From Pseudomonas sp. TH31 (GTDB lineage: Bacteria > Pseudomonadota > Gammaproteobacteria > Pseudomonadales > Pseudomonadaceae): DNA of 64,000 nt. The stretch spans positions 131,501 through 195,500 of the forward strand of contig NZ_JAEKEZ010000005.1 of assembly GCF_016650815.1 (NCBI RefSeq). The letters run 5' to 3'. The position numbers and the translations under genes were made by a program. This document shows, one piece after another, positions 1-10,700 of the stretch. Each line of letters begins with the position of its first letter. Position 1 is the stretch's first letter. Under the pieces are notes generated by a model, which worked only from the letters and a program-made list of their open reading frames with translations, ran no database searches and was not told the origin of the DNA.

Positions 1-1134
1 AACCTTTCCCTGGCTTACGTGCTGTCCATGGCGGCCTGCTTCGCTCTGCTCGGCGCGTTGATGGGCATGTTCGGCGCGCAGCTCAATCTTCAGGCACGCC
101 TGCAATCGGCCTGGGTTCTGGTGCCGTTCGCGACGTTTTTTGCGGTGTTTGCGCTGGCGATGTTTGGGGTGTTCGAACTCAAGCTGCCCAACGCCATCAG
201 CCATCGACTGCACCACATCGCCGGGCGCACCGAAGGTGGTTCACTGTGGGGCGCTGCGGTGTTGGGCGTGGTGTCCAGCCTGCTGGTTTCACCCTGTGTG
301 TCGGCGCCACTGGCCGGGGCCCTGCTGTACATCAGTGCCAGCGGCGATGCCTTGGGCGGCGGGCTGAAACTGTTCTTGCTCGGCCTGGGCATGGGCACGC
401 CGCTGTTGCTGGTGGCGACTGGCGGCGCGGCGTGGTTGCCGAAAAGCGGCCCGTGGCTGGTCTATGTGAAAAACGCCATTGGCGTGCTGCTGCTCGCGCT
501 GGCGATCGGTCTTCTGAGCCGCGTACTGCCGGGCCAGGTGACGTTGTTGCTGGTCGGCTTGTTGTGGGGCGGCGTCGGCTTGTTTCTCGGCGCGCTGGAG
601 TTTGTGTATAAACCACCGAGAAAACGTCTTGGCCAATTGCTCGGCCTGTTCCTGCTGTTTTATGCGATGGCCTGCTGGTACGGCGCTTTCAGCGGACAGA
701 GCGACCTGCTGAACCCACTCGGCAGAACCACCGTCGTTGCCACCGGCAATCCGCTGCAAAACACCAGCACCTGGCAAACCGTCAGCACCCCGGCCGACCT
801 CGACCGCGTCCTCGCCGACGCCAAAACCTCGGGCAACCCGCTGCTGCTGGACTGGTACGCCGACTGGTGCATCAGTTGCAAGGTCATCGAACACGAAGTG
901 CTTAACGACGCCAAAGTCGTCGAACGGCTCAAGGGTTATCGGCTGATCCGCTTCGACATCACCGCGAGCAATGCCGAACAGCGCACCCTGCTCGACCGGT
1001 ACAAGCTCTTCGGTCCGCCCGCGCTGATGTTTTTCGGCAAGGACGGCATCGAACGTGCCGATGTGCGGGTGATTGGCGAGATCAATGCGGCCGACTTCGC
1101 CGAACGTGTTGCGAAAGCAAATGACCGGATTTAA
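1..1134 (+). CDS. dsbD: Thiol:disulfide interchange protein DsbD, C-terminal part (cut by window edge)
   Basis: The reading frame is open from base 1 (N-L-S-L-A-Y...), so the gene starts upstream of the window; the GTG at 19 is an internal codon. What is visible is the end of the polytopic membrane domain (several hydrophobic helices up to about residue 230 of the visible part) and a C-terminal thioredoxin-like periplasmic domain with the redox motif WCISCK near 868-885. DsbD passes electrons from cytoplasmic thioredoxin across the inner membrane to periplasmic DsbC/DsbG and to cytochrome c maturation. In PAO1 the homologue (dipZ) also precedes aroQ and accBC. The N-terminal periplasmic domain is outside the window. 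Confidence 0.93.
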   Translation, partial: NLSLAYVLSMAACFALLGALMGMFGAQLNLQARLQSAWVLVPFATFFAVFALAMFGVFELKLPNAISHRLHHIAGRTEGGSLWGAAVLGVVSSLLVSPCVSAPLAGALLYISASGDALGGGLKLFLLGLGMGTPLLLVATGGAAWLPKSGPWLVYVKNAIGVLLLALAIGLLSRVLPGQVTLLLVGLLWGGVGLFLGALEFVYKPPRKRLGQLLGLFLLFYAMACWYGAFSGQSDLLNPLGRTTVVATGNPLQNTSTWQTVSTPADLDRVLADAKTSGNPLLLDWYADWCISCKVIEHEVLNDAKVVERLKGYRLIRFDITASNAEQRTLLDRYKLFGPPALMFFGKDGIERADVRVIGEINAADFAERVAKANDRI

Positions 1135-1265
1135 TCACTCGGTCACAAATTTCGCGCAAACATCGGCCATCGTGCTGGCTATTGCATAGAACTGGACAGT
1201 CACAAAGGCTTTGCGGCATAGTCGCCGGGTTCTGACAATTGCACACGGATAACAAGGAACAGCAG

Positions 1266-1718
1266 ATGGCGACGCTACTGGTTCTGCACGGACCCAACCT
1301 GAACTTGCTCGGCACCCGCGAACCGGGCACCTATGGCGCTACGACACTGGCGCAGATCAACCAGGACCTGGAACGCCGTGCCCGTGAAGCCGGCCATCAT
1401 TTGCTGCACCTGCAAAGCAACGCCGAGTATGAATTGATCGACCGCATCCACGCCGCACGCGGCGAAGGTGTGGACTTCATTTTGATCAACCCAGCAGCTT
1501 TTACGCACACAAGTGTCGCATTACGTGACGCGCTGCTGGCGGTGAGCATCCCATTCATCGAAGTGCATTTGTCTAACGTGCACAAACGCGAACCTTTCCG
1601 CCATCACTCTTACTTCTCCGATGTAGCGGTGGGAGTGATCTGCGGCCTTGGCGCCAGCGGTTATCGACTGGCCCTGGAGGCTGCCCTGGAACAGCTTGAA
1701 AGACAGGCAACAGCTTGA
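1266..1718 (+). CDS. aroQ: Type II 3-dehydroquinate dehydratase
   Basis: A 150-residue cytoplasmic enzyme of the shikimate pathway that dehydrates 3-dehydroquinate to 3-dehydroshikimate. It has the type II signature [18 protein letters not shown] at the N-terminus, with the catalytic tyrosine, and the [19 protein letters not shown] loop with the catalytic histidine region. An in-frame TTG lies upstream at 1239, but the ATG at 1266 is preceded by AAGGAA and gives the normal family length. accB follows after 46 bp in the same direction, as in PAO1. Confidence 0.96.
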   Translation: MATLLVLHGPNLNLLGTREPGTYGATTLAQINQDLERRAREAGHHLLHLQSNAEYELIDRIHAARGEGVDFILINPAAFTHTSVALRDALLAVSIPFIEVHLSNVHKREPFRHHSYFSDVAVGVICGLGASGYRLALEAALEQLERQATA

Positions 1719-1764
1719 ACAACAAGCGTTACGCCCCTGACCGACCCTTGGGAGTTGATGATTC

Positions 1765-2223
1765 ATGGATATCCGTAAAGTTAAGAAACTAATCGAATTG
1801 CTGGAAGAGTCCGGCATCGACGAGCTCGAGATCAAGGAAGGCGAAGAGTCCGTACGCATCAGCCGTCACAGCAAGACCCCGGCTCAGCAGTACTACGCTC
1901 CGGCTCCGATGCACGCTCCGGCGCCTGCGCCTGTTGCTGCAGCTCCCGTTGCTGCCGCACCTGCTGCTCCGGCCGCACCGGTTCTGAATGGCACCGTTGC
2001 CCGTTCGCCTATGGTCGGCACCTTCTATCGCAAATCTTCCCCGTCCTCGCCGTCCTTCGTTGAAGTTGGCCAGACCGTGAAGAAAGGCGACACCCTGTGC
2101 ATCGTCGAAGCCATGAAGATGATGAACCACATCGAAGCTGAAACCAGCGGTGTGATCGAATCCATCCTCGTCGAAGACGGCCAGCCGGTTGAGTACGACC
2201 AACCGCTGTTCACCATCGTTTGA
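1765..2223 (+). CDS. accB: Biotin carboxyl carrier protein of acetyl-CoA carboxylase
   Basis: A 152-residue carrier subunit of acetyl-CoA carboxylase, which makes malonyl-CoA for fatty acid synthesis. Order: a short N-terminal domain (1-40), an Ala/Pro-rich flexible linker (about 45-72), then the biotinyl domain with the motif EAMKMM, where lysine 118 is the biotinylation site. The start has GGGAG upstream (TTGGGAGTTGATGATTC). It sits 17 bp before accC and is expected to be co-transcribed with it. Confidence 0.97.
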   Translation: MDIRKVKKLIELLEESGIDELEIKEGEESVRISRHSKTPAQQYYAPAPMHAPAPAPVAAAPVAAAPAAPAAPVLNGTVARSPMVGTFYRKSSPSSPSFVEVGQTVKKGDTLCIVEAMKMMNHIEAETSGVIESILVEDGQPVEYDQPLFTIV

Positions 2224-2240
2224 ACCGCGGAGAGACTTTG

Positions 2241-3598
2241 ATGACTGCGAAGTTGGAAAAAGTTCTGATCGCCAACCGCGGTGAGATCGCCCTGCGGATC
2301 CTGCGTGCCTGCAAAGAGATGGGCATCAAGACCGTCGCCGTTTATTCCACGGCTGACAAAGAGCTGATGCACCTGGGTCTGGCGGACGAATCCGTCTGCA
2401 TCGGTCCGGCATCGGCTGCAAAGTCTTACCTGCACATCCCTGCGATTATCGCCGCTGCTGAAGTGACTGGCGCTACCGCCATTCACCCAGGCTACGGTTT
2501 CCTCGCGGAAAACGCCGATTTCGCCGAACAGGTCGAGAATTCCGGTTTCGCCTTCATCGGCCCGAAAGCCGACACCATTCGCCTGATGGGCGACAAGGTA
2601 TCGGCCAAGCACGCCATGATCGCTGCTGGTGTTCCAACCGTTCCGGGCTCTGACGGCCCACTGCCGGAAGACGAAGAAACCGCTCTGCGCATCGGTCGCG
2701 AAGTCGGTTACCCGGTGATCATCAAAGCCGCTGGCGGCGGTGGTGGTCGCGGCATGCGCGTTGTGCATAAAGAAGAAGACCTGATTTCTTTCGCAAAACT
2801 GACCCGCACCGAAGCAGGCGCGGCGTTCGGCAACCCGATGGTCTACCTGGAAAAATTCCTGACCAACCCACGTCACGTGGAAGTCCAGGTGCTTTCCGAC
2901 GGCCAGGGCCACGCCATCCATCTGGGCGACCGCGATTGCTCGCTGCAACGTCGTCACCAGAAGGTTCTCGAAGAAGCGCCGGCACCGGGCATCGACGAGA
3001 AGGCACGAGCTGAAGTCCTCGCACGCTGCGTCAAGGCGTGCATCGACATCAACTACCGTGGCGCAGGCACATTCGAGTTCCTGTACGAGAACGGCGCGTT
3101 CTATTTCATCGAAATGAACACCCGCGTTCAGGTTGAGCACCCGGTTTCGGAAATGGTCACCGGCATCGACATCGTCAAGGAGATGCTCAGCATCGCCGCT
3201 GGCAACAAGCTGTCGTACACCCAGGATGACGTTGTCATCCGCGGTCACGCACTGGAATGCCGGATCAACGCCGAAGACCCGAAAACCTTCATGCCAAGCC
3301 GGGTACGGTCAAGCATTTCCACGCGCCAGGCGGCAACGGCGTTCGCGTCGACTCGCACCTGTACAGTGGCTATGCCGTTCCGCCGAACTACGATTCGTTG
3401 ATCGGCAAGCTGATCACCTACGGCGCAACCCGTGACGAAGCCATGGCGCGCATGCGCAATGCGCTGGACGAAATCGTTGTCGACGGGATCAAGACCAACA
3501 TCCCGCTGCACCGCGACCTGGTCCGTGATGAAGAATTCTGCAAAGGCGGAGTCAACATCCACTACCTGGAACACAAGCTGGCTGGCGACAAGCACTAA
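2241..3598 (+). CDS. accC: Biotin carboxylase of acetyl-CoA carboxylase (apparent frameshift at about 3300)
   Basis: ATP-dependent carboxylation of the biotin on AccB; an ATP-grasp enzyme. The N-terminal frame ([20 protein letters not shown]...) runs through the glycine-rich loop [12 protein letters not shown] and the active-site region [12 protein letters not shown]. After [11 protein letters not shown] the frame breaks and the conserved continuation ([20 protein letters not shown]...) resumes one frame over. One missing C or G in the CCGGG at about 3299-3303 explains it; restoring it gives 452 residues, the normal length. The gene is essential, so the break is most likely a sequence error. 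The ATG at 2241 has GGAGAG upstream; the frame also opens at 2220, overlapping accB. Confidence 0.95.
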
Positions 3599-3613
3599 GC
3601 TTTAGCTGGTAAT

Positions 3614-3648
3614 CAACCAAGCCGCCTTCGGGCGGCTTGGTTGTTTCA
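3614..3648 (+). terminator. Intrinsic terminator of accBC
   Basis: A perfect 12-bp hairpin, AACCAAGCCGCC paired with GGCGGCTTGGTT around a TTCG tetraloop, followed by TGTTTC. It lies 16 bp after the accC stop. Confidence 0.9.
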
Positions 3649-3730
3649 GATCAAAAGATCGCAGCCTTCGGCAGCTCCTACAGAGGAAGGTGAACTCCTG
3701 TAGGAGCTGCCGAAGGCTGCGATCTTTGAT
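3649..3730. repeat. REP-type inverted pair (class A)
   Basis: Two inverted copies of the class A unit (GATCGCAGCCTTCGGCAGCTCCTA and its complement) around a short spacer. Lies between accC and prmA. Confidence 0.85.
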
Positions 3731-3826
3731 TTTGCAGATGGTCGTCATCGGCCGCGCGCTCGCGTAAACTTGCGCGCTTCTCGCAGCCCGCTAGGCTGCA
3801 ATCAATATTTTTCAAAGGTGCCCGCC

Positions 3827-4705
3827 ATGCCTTGGCTGCAAGTCCGTCTCGCCATCAGCCCAGAACAAGCCGAAACCTACGAAGACGCTTTCCTTGAAGT
3901 GGGCGCCGTGTCGGTGACCTTCATGGACGCCGAAGATCAGCCGATCTTCGAACCGGAACTCAACACCACCCCGCTGTGGTCCCACACCCATCTGTTGGCC
4001 CTGTTCGAGGACGGCACCGAAGCCGCCAGCGTGCTGGCCCACATGGAATTGCTGACCGGCGGTCCGCTGCCCGAGCATCACAGCGAAATCATCGAAGACC
4101 AGGACTGGGAACGCAGCTGGATGGACGGCTTCCAGCCGATGCGTTTCGGTGAGCGCCTGTGGATTGTCCCGAGCTGGCACGCCGCGCCTGAACCCGACGC
4201 CGTGAACCTGCTGCTGGACCCAGGCCTGGCGTTCGGCACCGGCACCCACCCGACCACCGCGTTGTGCCTGGAATGGCTCGATGGCCAGGATCTGAAGGAC
4301 TGCAACGTGCTGGACTTCGGCTGCGGCTCGGGGATTCTGGCGATTGCCGCCCTGCTGCTGGGCGCCAAGGAAGCTGTCGGTACCGATATCGACGTGCAAG
4401 CCCTGGAAGCCTCCCGCGACAACGCCGGGCGCAACAACATCGCCGAAGCGCTGTTCCCGCTGTATCTGCCGCAAGATCTGCCGCAAGTTCAGGCCGACGT
4501 GCTGGTCGCCAACATCCTGGCCGGCCCGCTGGTGTCCCTGGCGCCGCAACTGTCCAGCCTGGTCAAACCGGGCGGCCGCCTGGCACTGTCGGGCATCCTT
4601 GCCGAGCAAGGCGAAGACGTCGCCAGGGCCTACGCTCAAGACTTCGATCTGGACCCGATTGCCAATCGCGATGGCTGGGTGCGCATCACTGGCCGTCGGC
4701 GCTAG
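3827..4705 (+). CDS. prmA: Ribosomal protein L11 methyltransferase
   Basis: A 292-residue SAM-dependent methyltransferase that modifies ribosomal protein L11 on lysines and its N-terminus. The N-terminus [16 protein letters not shown] is typical; the SAM-binding motif [15 protein letters not shown] lies near residues 160-175, followed by the acidic GTDID strand. The frame is open upstream to 3770, but the ATG at 3827, with AAAGGTG upstream, gives the family length. The DUF3426 gene follows after 30 bp. Confidence 0.96.
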   Translation: MPWLQVRLAISPEQAETYEDAFLEVGAVSVTFMDAEDQPIFEPELNTTPLWSHTHLLALFEDGTEAASVLAHMELLTGGPLPEHHSEIIEDQDWERSWMDGFQPMRFGERLWIVPSWHAAPEPDAVNLLLDPGLAFGTGTHPTTALCLEWLDGQDLKDCNVLDFGCGSGILAIAALLLGAKEAVGTDIDVQALEASRDNAGRNNIAEALFPLYLPQDLPQVQADVLVANILAGPLVSLAPQLSSLVKPGGRLALSGILAEQGEDVARAYAQDFDLDPIANRDGWVRITGRRR

Positions 4706-4735
4706 AATGAGCACCTGCATAATCCGGATCGCCGC

Positions 4736-5956
4736 ATGACCGACAGCTTCGTCACCCAGTGCCCGCATTGCCAAACCAGCTTCCGTGTCAGCCACGCTCA
4801 ATTGAGTGTGGCCCGTGGAGTAGTTCGTTGCGGCTCCTGCTTGCAGGTGTTCAACGCTGCCAAGCAACTGCTTGAGCAACGGGCCGGCCAGGACGCGGTC
4901 AAACCGGTCGCCCCGGCCATCGTCGAGCCGCCGGTACAGCGAGCCATCAGCCAAAAGCAGTGGACCGCTGCCGAGATGGATCTGGACAGCCTTGACCTGG
5001 ACCAGGAACTCGCCCGGCTCGAACAGCGGGAAATCCAGCCGACCAAGGAATTCGGCCATCACCGCGAAGACGCCTTGAGCGCTCGCCGGGACAGCGTCGA
5101 GACCGGCGAAGAACCGTGGTCCGACAGCCTGTTCAGCGAATCGGCCGCCGATCGCGCCCAGGCTGCCGATTCCGCTGCCATGCCAGAACTGACGGACGAA
5201 CCGGGCAAACACTCGCGCACCGAACCGTCGCTGTCCCTGGAACCGGTGGATCTGGACGACGAGCAGCAAGTGCCCAAACTGCACCTGCATGACCCCATCC
5301 CCGCCCCCGCTCACCACGAACGCCTGTCCGCTGCCGACGACATCGACGACAACCTGCCGCCCATCGAACCGCTGCGGCAAAAGCGCGAACGCAGCGAACC
5401 GGGCACGCGTGCTGAAGTCCTGCAAGACCTGACTGACGACCCGCTGCAACTGGACTGGCAGAAACGCCGCTCACCCTGGGGCCGCCGGTTTTTCTGGCTG
5501 GTGCTGATCCTGCTGGGCGCCGGCGCCCTCGCCGGGCAATACGTCGCGTACCATTTCGAGGAATTGGCCCGCCAGGATCAATACCGCCCCTGGTTCCAGG
5601 AGTTGTGCCCGCAACTCGGCTGTACGGTGCCGTCCAAGGTCGACATCGCCAAAATCAAGAGCAGCAACCTGGTGGTGCGCAGTCATCCGGATTTCAGCGG
5701 GGCACTCGTGGTGGATGCGATCATCTATAACCGTGCGGCCTTCTCCCAGCCCTTTCCGCTGCTGGAGTTGCGATTTGCCGACCTCAACGGTCACCTGATC
5801 GCCAGCCGTCGCTTCAAGCCCGGCGAGTACCTCAACGGCGACCTCGAAGGCCTGGCGGAAATGCCCCCGCAAACGCCGATCCACATCGCGCTGGACATCC
5901 TCGATCCTGGCCCGAAAGCGGTGAACTACAGCCTGAGCTTCCATTCGCCCGAGTGA
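4736..5956 (+). CDS. Zinc-ribbon and DUF3426 domain membrane protein
   Basis: A 406-residue protein with an N-terminal MJ0042-type zinc ribbon (QCPHCQTSFRVS and VRCGSCLQVFNA, four cysteines), a long charged low-complexity linker (about 60-240), one transmembrane helix (about 248-265, RFFWLVLILLGAGALAG) and a C-terminal DUF3426 domain. The function is unknown in the family; the position between prmA and dusB is conserved in Pseudomonas. The topology predicts a cytoplasmic zinc ribbon and a periplasmic C-terminal domain. Confidence 0.85.
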   Translation: MTDSFVTQCPHCQTSFRVSHAQLSVARGVVRCGSCLQVFNAAKQLLEQRAGQDAVKPVAPAIVEPPVQRAISQKQWTAAEMDLDSLDLDQELARLEQREIQPTKEFGHHREDALSARRDSVETGEEPWSDSLFSESAADRAQAADSAAMPELTDEPGKHSRTEPSLSLEPVDLDDEQQVPKLHLHDPIPAPAHHERLSAADDIDDNLPPIEPLRQKRERSEPGTRAEVLQDLTDDPLQLDWQKRRSPWGRRFFWLVLILLGAGALAGQYVAYHFEELARQDQYRPWFQELCPQLGCTVPSKVDIAKIKSSNLVVRSHPDFSGALVVDAIIYNRAAFSQPFPLLELRFADLNGHLIASRRFKPGEYLNGDLEGLAEMPPQTPIHIALDILDPGPKAVNYSLSFHSPE

Positions 5957-6141
5957 AACGCTTCAGTGCTCAGGGATTGACGGCGGTTTTCTGACTTTGC
6001 CTGTACGGACCAAACCGCTGGCGATAACAGAATAACTGTTCAGATTTTGTTCAATTCAGCCTTTATCCAGTCATCGAGAGCGGGTATCATGCCAACCCTT
6101 TTTCGAACTCTCATGATCCGGCCCCACAACAGGGAAGTCCT

Positions 6142-7152
6142 ATGTCGGCGGTACGCATCGGTCCATATACATTGCACAACGGCTTGATCCTCGCCCCCAT
6201 GGCGGGTGTCACCGACCAGCCCTTTCGTCAGCTGTGCAAGCGACTGGGCGCAGGGCTTGTAGTCTCGGAAATGGTCACCAGCGACATGAGCTTGTGGAAC
6301 ACCCGCAAATCGCGGATGCGCATGATCCACGAAGGTGATCCCGAGCCACGCTCGGTACAGATCGCCGGCGGTGATGCGCAAATGCTGGCGGATGCGGCCC
6401 GGGCCAACGTGGAACTGGGCGCACAGATTATTGATATCAACATGGGTTGTCCGGCCAAGAAGGTCTGCAACAAGGCTGCCGGTTCCGCGCTGTTGAAAGA
6501 TGAAGCACTGGTGACCGAGATCCTGCAGGCCGTGGTGGCTGCGGTTGATGTGCCGGTCACTCTGAAGATCCGCACGGGCTGGGACCGGGACAACAAAAAC
6601 GGTCTGACCGTGGCGAAGATTGCCGAACAGGCAGGTATTACGGCGTTGGCGGTCCATGGCCGCACCCGAGCCGACCTGTACACCGGCGAGGCCGAATACG
6701 ACACCATTGCCGCGATCAAGCAGGCAGTGTCGATTCCGGTCTTCGCCAATGGCGATATCGATTCACCCGAGAAGGCCCGGTACGTGCTCGACGCGACCGG
6801 TGCCGATGGCCTGCTGGTAGGCCGGGCTGCCCAGGGGCGGCCATGGATTTTTCGTGAGATCGACCATTTCCTGCGTACTGGCGAAAAACTGCCGGCGCCG
6901 GAGCTGATCGAGGTGGAACGTATTCTGCTTGAGCATCTGGCCGCGCTGCACGCCTTCTACGGAGATGTGATGGGCGTACGCATTGCTCGCAAGCATGTGG
7001 GCTGGTATCTCGCAACCCTGCCGGGCGCCAGGGAGTTCCGCGCCCACTTCAATCGTTTGGATGGTACGGAAACACAATGCGCCAACGTTCGGGAGTTTTT
7101 CGCCGAGCGTTACAAGAGCCTGACAGGGGACGAAGAAGGGGTGGCCGCATGA
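6142..7152 (+). CDS. dusB: tRNA-dihydrouridine synthase B
   Basis: A 336-residue flavoenzyme that reduces uridine to dihydrouridine in tRNA D-loops. Motifs: [20 protein letters not shown] at the start of the TIM barrel, [19 protein letters not shown] with the catalytic cysteine, and [11 protein letters not shown]. The stop overlaps the fis start (ATGA at 7149-7152), giving the dusB-fis operon seen across gammaproteobacteria. Confidence 0.96.
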   Translation: MSAVRIGPYTLHNGLILAPMAGVTDQPFRQLCKRLGAGLVVSEMVTSDMSLWNTRKSRMRMIHEGDPEPRSVQIAGGDAQMLADAARANVELGAQIIDINMGCPAKKVCNKAAGSALLKDEALVTEILQAVVAAVDVPVTLKIRTGWDRDNKNGLTVAKIAEQAGITALAVHGRTRADLYTGEAEYDTIAAIKQAVSIPVFANGDIDSPEKARYVLDATGADGLLVGRAAQGRPWIFREIDHFLRTGEKLPAPELIEVERILLEHLAALHAFYGDVMGVRIARKHVGWYLATLPGAREFRAHFNRLDGTETQCANVREFFAERYKSLTGDEEGVAA

Positions 7153-7469
7153 CGATGATGACCGAGACTTTAGTGAGTGGAACAACACCCGTGAGCGACA
7201 ACGTGAATTTGAAACAGCACCTCAATACGCCGAGCGAAGAAGGTCAGACCCTTCGCGGGAGTGTCGAGAAGGCGCTGCACAATTATTTCGCCCACCTTGA
7301 GGGCGCTGCCGTCACGGACGTGTACAACCTGGTGCTCTCCGAAGTCGAGGCCCCCCTGCTCGAGTGCGTGATGAATTACGTCAAGGGTAACCAGACCAAG
7401 GCCAGCGAGCTGCTCGGGCTAAACCGGGGCACGCTGCGCAAGAAACTCAAGCAGTACGATTTGCTGTAA
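7149..7469 (+). CDS. fis: DNA-binding protein Fis
   Basis: A 106-residue nucleoid-associated protein that bends DNA and regulates growth-phase genes. The C-terminal helix-turn-helix, [20 protein letters not shown], is almost canonical. The first ATG (7149) overlaps the dusB stop, so translation is probably coupled; the frame is open further upstream inside dusB, but that extension ([16 protein letters not shown]) looks non-coding. A terminator follows. Confidence 0.95.
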   Translation: MTMMTETLVSGTTPVSDNVNLKQHLNTPSEEGQTLRGSVEKALHNYFAHLEGAAVTDVYNLVLSEVEAPLLECVMNYVKGNQTKASELLGLNRGTLRKKLKQYDLL

Positions 7470-7486
7470 GCATTCAATCAAACCAG

Positions 7487-7519
7487 AAAGGCGCCCGCGT
7501 AAAACCGGTCGCCTTTTTT
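7487..7519 (+). terminator. Intrinsic terminator of dusB-fis
   Basis: Stem AAAGGCG / CGCCTTT with a 16-nt loop, ending in a run of T (CGCCTTTTTTG). It lies 17 bp after the fis stop and 32 bp before purH. Confidence 0.75.
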
Positions 7520-7550
7520 GCTGACTCCTTTGCTTTTGATGGAAATTGAA

Positions 7551-9157
7551 ATGACCGACCAGACTACCCGCCTGCCGATCCGCCGCGCCTTGATCAGTGT
7601 TTCCGACAAGACCGGGATCCTCGAATTCGCCAAGGAGCTTGAAGCTCTGGGCGTCGAGATCCTCTCCACCGGCGGGACGTTCAAGCTGCTGCGCGACAAC
7701 GGCGTTGCCGCAGTGGAAGTCGCGGACTACACCGGTTTCGCAGAAATGATGGACGGTCGGGTCAAGACCCTGCACCCGAAAATCCACGGCGGGATCCTCG
7801 GTCGTCGCGGTATCGACGACGCGATCATGAACGAGCATGGCATCAAGCCGATCGATCTGGTTGCGGTCAACCTGTACCCGTTCGAAGCCACCATCAACAA
7901 GCCTGGCTGTGACCTGCCGAGCGCGATCGAGAACATCGATATCGGCGGCCCGACCATGGTCCGCTCGGCAGCAAAAACCACAAAGACGTGGCCATCGTGG
8001 TTAACGCCAGCGACTACGCCAACGTCCTGGAAGGCCTCAAGGCCGGCGGCCTGACCTACGCTCAGCGTTTCGACCTGATGCTCAAGGCCTTCGAACACAC
8101 TGCTGCCTACGACGGCATGATCGCCAACTACATGGGCACCGTGAACCAGGCCGCTGAAACCCTCTCGACCTCCGGTCGCAGCGAGTTCCCGCGCACCTTC
8201 AACAGCCAGTTCGTCAAGGCTCAGGAAATGCGCTACGGCGAGAACCCGCACCAGAGCGCGGCGTTCTATGTTGAAGCCAGGCCAAGCGAAGTCGGCATCG
8301 CTACTGCCACCCAATTGCAAGGCAAGGAACTGTCGTACAACAACGTGGCCGACACCGATGCCGCGCTGGAATGTGTAAAGGGCTTCGTCAAGCCAGCCTG
8401 CGTAATCGTCAAGCACGCCAACCCGTGCGGCGTCGCCGTGAGCCCGGACGCCGAAGGCGGTATCCGTCAGGCCTACGAACTGGCTTACGCCACTGACACC
8501 GAATCCGCGTTCGGCGGCATCATCGCCTTCAACCGCGAGCTGGATGCTGAAACCGCCAAGGCCATTGTCGAGCGGCAGTTCGTCGAGGTGATCATCGCCC
8601 CAAGCGTCAGCGCAGAAGCCCGCGCCATCGTCGCGGCCAAAGCCAACGTGCGCCTGCTGGCCTGCGGCGAGTGGTCGACTGACCGTGCGGCTGCCTGGGA
8701 CTACAAACGCGTCAACGGCGGTTTGCTGGTACAGAGCCGCGATATCGGCATGATCAGTGCCGATGACCTGAAAGTCGTGACCAAGCGTGCCCCGACCGAA
8801 CAGGAAATCCATGACCTGATCTTCGCCTGGAAAGTGGCCAAGTACGTTAAGTCCAACGCCATCGTCTACGCCAAGAACCGTCAGACCATCGGTGTCGGCG
8901 CTGGCCAGATGAGCCGTGTGAACTCCGCCCGTATCGCCGCAATCAAGGCTGAACACGCCGGTTTGCAGGTACAGGGTGCAGTCATGGCCTCGGACGCATT
9001 CTTCCCGTTCCGCGACGGCATCGACAACGCGGCCAAGGTCGGCATCACTGCCGTGATCCAGCCAGGCGGCTCGATGCGTGATAACGAAGTGATTGCCGCT
9101 GCTGATGAAGCCGGCATCGCCATGGTATTCACCGGCATGCGCCACTTCCGTCACTGA
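7551..9157 (+). CDS. purH: Bifunctional AICAR transformylase / IMP cyclohydrolase (apparent frameshift at 7973-7977)
   Basis: Catalyses the last two steps of IMP synthesis. The N-terminal MGS-like cyclohydrolase domain ([37 protein letters not shown]) is read to MVRSAAK; the transformylase domain ([39 protein letters not shown]) continues in the next frame. One A missing from the run at 7973-7977 (five A, six expected: AAA-AAC) restores [12 protein letters not shown] and a 535-residue protein, the usual length. Probably a sequence error because both halves are otherwise perfectly conserved. The ATG at 7551 follows GGAAATTGAA. Confidence 0.95.
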
Positions 9158-9170
9158 TACACCGCTCCCC

Positions 9171-9264
9171 CTGTAGGAGCTGCCGAAGGCTGCGATCTTT
9201 TGACTTTGCTTTTTACAATCAAGATCAAAAGATCGCAGCCTCGTTGCTCTCGACAGCTCCTACA
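9171..9264. repeat. REP-type inverted pair (class A)
   Basis: Inverted class A units between purH and purD; the right arm carries the variant CTCGTTGCTCTCGACAG instead of CTTCGGCAG. Confidence 0.8.
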
Positions 9265-9305
9265 AGGGTTTGCAGCGCACCCCATAGCTTCTTGAGGTTT
9301 TTGAA

Positions 9306-10601
9306 ATGAATGTTTTGATCATTGGCAGCGGTGGCCGTGAACACGCCCTGGCCTGGAAAGTGGCTCAGGATCCGCGCGTGCAGAAGGTTTTCGTTGCTCC
9401 GGGCAACGCCGGCACCGCCATTGAAGCCAAGTGCGAAAACGTCGCCATCGACGTACTCGCCCTTGAGCAGCTTGCCGATTTTGCCGAGAAAAACGTCTCC
9501 CTGACCATCGTCGGCCCGGAAGTGCCACTGGTCGCAGGTGTTGTCGATCTGTTCCGCCAGCGTGGCCTGGATTGCTTCGGCCCGACCGCTGGCGCCGCTC
9601 AACTGGAAGGTTCGAAAGCGTTCACCAAGGACTTCCTGGCTCGCCACAAGATCCCGACCGCCGACTACCAGAACTTCACCGAGATCGAGCCGGCCCTGGC
9701 TTACTTGCGTGAGAAAGGCGCACCGATCGTGATCAAGGCCGATGGCCTGGCCGCCGGTAAAGGCGTGATCGTCGCCATGACGTTGGCTGAAGCTGAAGAC
9801 GCCGTGCGCGACATGCTGGCGGGCAACGCTTTCGGCGAAGCCGGTTCCCGCGTCGTCATCGAAGAGTTTCTGGACGGCGAAGAAGCCAGCTTCATCGTCA
9901 TGGTCGACGGCAAGAACGTACTGCCGATGGCCACCAGCCAGGACCACAAACGCGTCGGCGACGGCGACACCGGCCCGAACACTGGCGGCATGGGTGCTTA
10001 CTCCCCTGCCCCGGTCGTGACCAGCGACGTCCACAAGCGCGTGATGGATCTGGTGATCTGGCCAACCGTGCGCGGCATGGCCGACGAAGGCAACGTCTAC
10101 ACCGGTTTCCTCTATGCCGGCCTGATGATCGACAAAGCCGGCAACCCAAAGGTTATCGAGTTCAACTGCCGTTTCGGCGACCCCGAGACCCAACCGGTGA
10201 TGCTGCGTTTGCAGTCGAGCCTGGTGTTGCTGGTCGAAGCAGCCCTGGCGCAAGCCCTGGACAAGGTCGAAGCACAATGGGATCCACGTCCAAGCGTCGG
10301 CATCGTGCTGGCCGCTGGCGGCTATCCCGGTGACTACGCCAAAGGCGTGGCGATCAACGGTCTGGATGCAGCCGCAGGCCTGGAAGGCAAAGTCTTCCAC
10401 GCCGGTACTGCACTCAAGGACGGCCAGGTGGTGACTGCCGGTGGTCGGGTGCTGTGCGCCACGGCGATGGGCGCCAGCGTTGATGCTGCCCAGCAGCAGG
10501 CTTACAAGCTGGCAGCCAGGATCGATTGGGAAGGCTGCTTCTATCGCAAGGACATCGGCTACCGCGCCATTGCCCGCGAGCGTGGCGAAAATCAGGAATA
10601 A
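9306..10601 (+). CDS. purD: Phosphoribosylamine-glycine ligase
   Basis: A 431-residue ATP-grasp enzyme making glycinamide ribonucleotide in purine synthesis. The N-terminus MNVLIIGSGGREHALAWK is canonical; ATP-grasp motifs KADGLAAGKGVIVA and the GARS signature RFGDPETQPVMLRL are present. It follows purH, separated by a REP element, and precedes retS as in PAO1. Confidence 0.97.
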   Translation: MNVLIIGSGGREHALAWKVAQDPRVQKVFVAPGNAGTAIEAKCENVAIDVLALEQLADFAEKNVSLTIVGPEVPLVAGVVDLFRQRGLDCFGPTAGAAQLEGSKAFTKDFLARHKIPTADYQNFTEIEPALAYLREKGAPIVIKADGLAAGKGVIVAMTLAEAEDAVRDMLAGNAFGEAGSRVVIEEFLDGEEASFIVMVDGKNVLPMATSQDHKRVGDGDTGPNTGGMGAYSPAPVVTSDVHKRVMDLVIWPTVRGMADEGNVYTGFLYAGLMIDKAGNPKVIEFNCRFGDPETQPVMLRLQSSLVLLVEAALAQALDKVEAQWDPRPSVGIVLAAGGYPGDYAKGVAINGLDAAAGLEGKVFHAGTALKDGQVVTAGGRVLCATAMGASVDAAQQQAYKLAARIDWEGCFYRKDIGYRAIARERGENQE

Positions 10602-10617
10602 GCCCTTCATTCGGCCA

Positions 10618-10640
10618 GGCAAGGGCGTGATGCCCTTGCC
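10618..10640. other. Hairpin after purD
   Basis: A 9-bp perfect stem, GGCAAGGGC / GCCCTTGCC, with a 5-nt loop, 17 bp after the purD stop. There is no T run, so it may stabilise the mRNA end or give Rho-assisted termination instead of acting as a classic terminator. Confidence 0.45.
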
Positions 10641-10700
10641 GGACTATTCCGGCGCCGCGCATAGTTATATTCTGGCATCAACCTACGAAGGGATTTCGCC

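Noticed and set aside
2025..3248. Long minus-strand frames opposite accBC, prmA (3812-5449), purH (7727-9154), purD (9225-10622) and retS (11496-13553)
   Set aside because: They mirror the codon bias of the GC-rich genes on the plus strand and have no recognisable domains; antisense shadows.
7950..8000. Programmed frameshift in purH
   Set aside because: An A-run slip site is present, but there is no downstream structure in evidence and no precedent; the same kind of break occurs in ten other genes.
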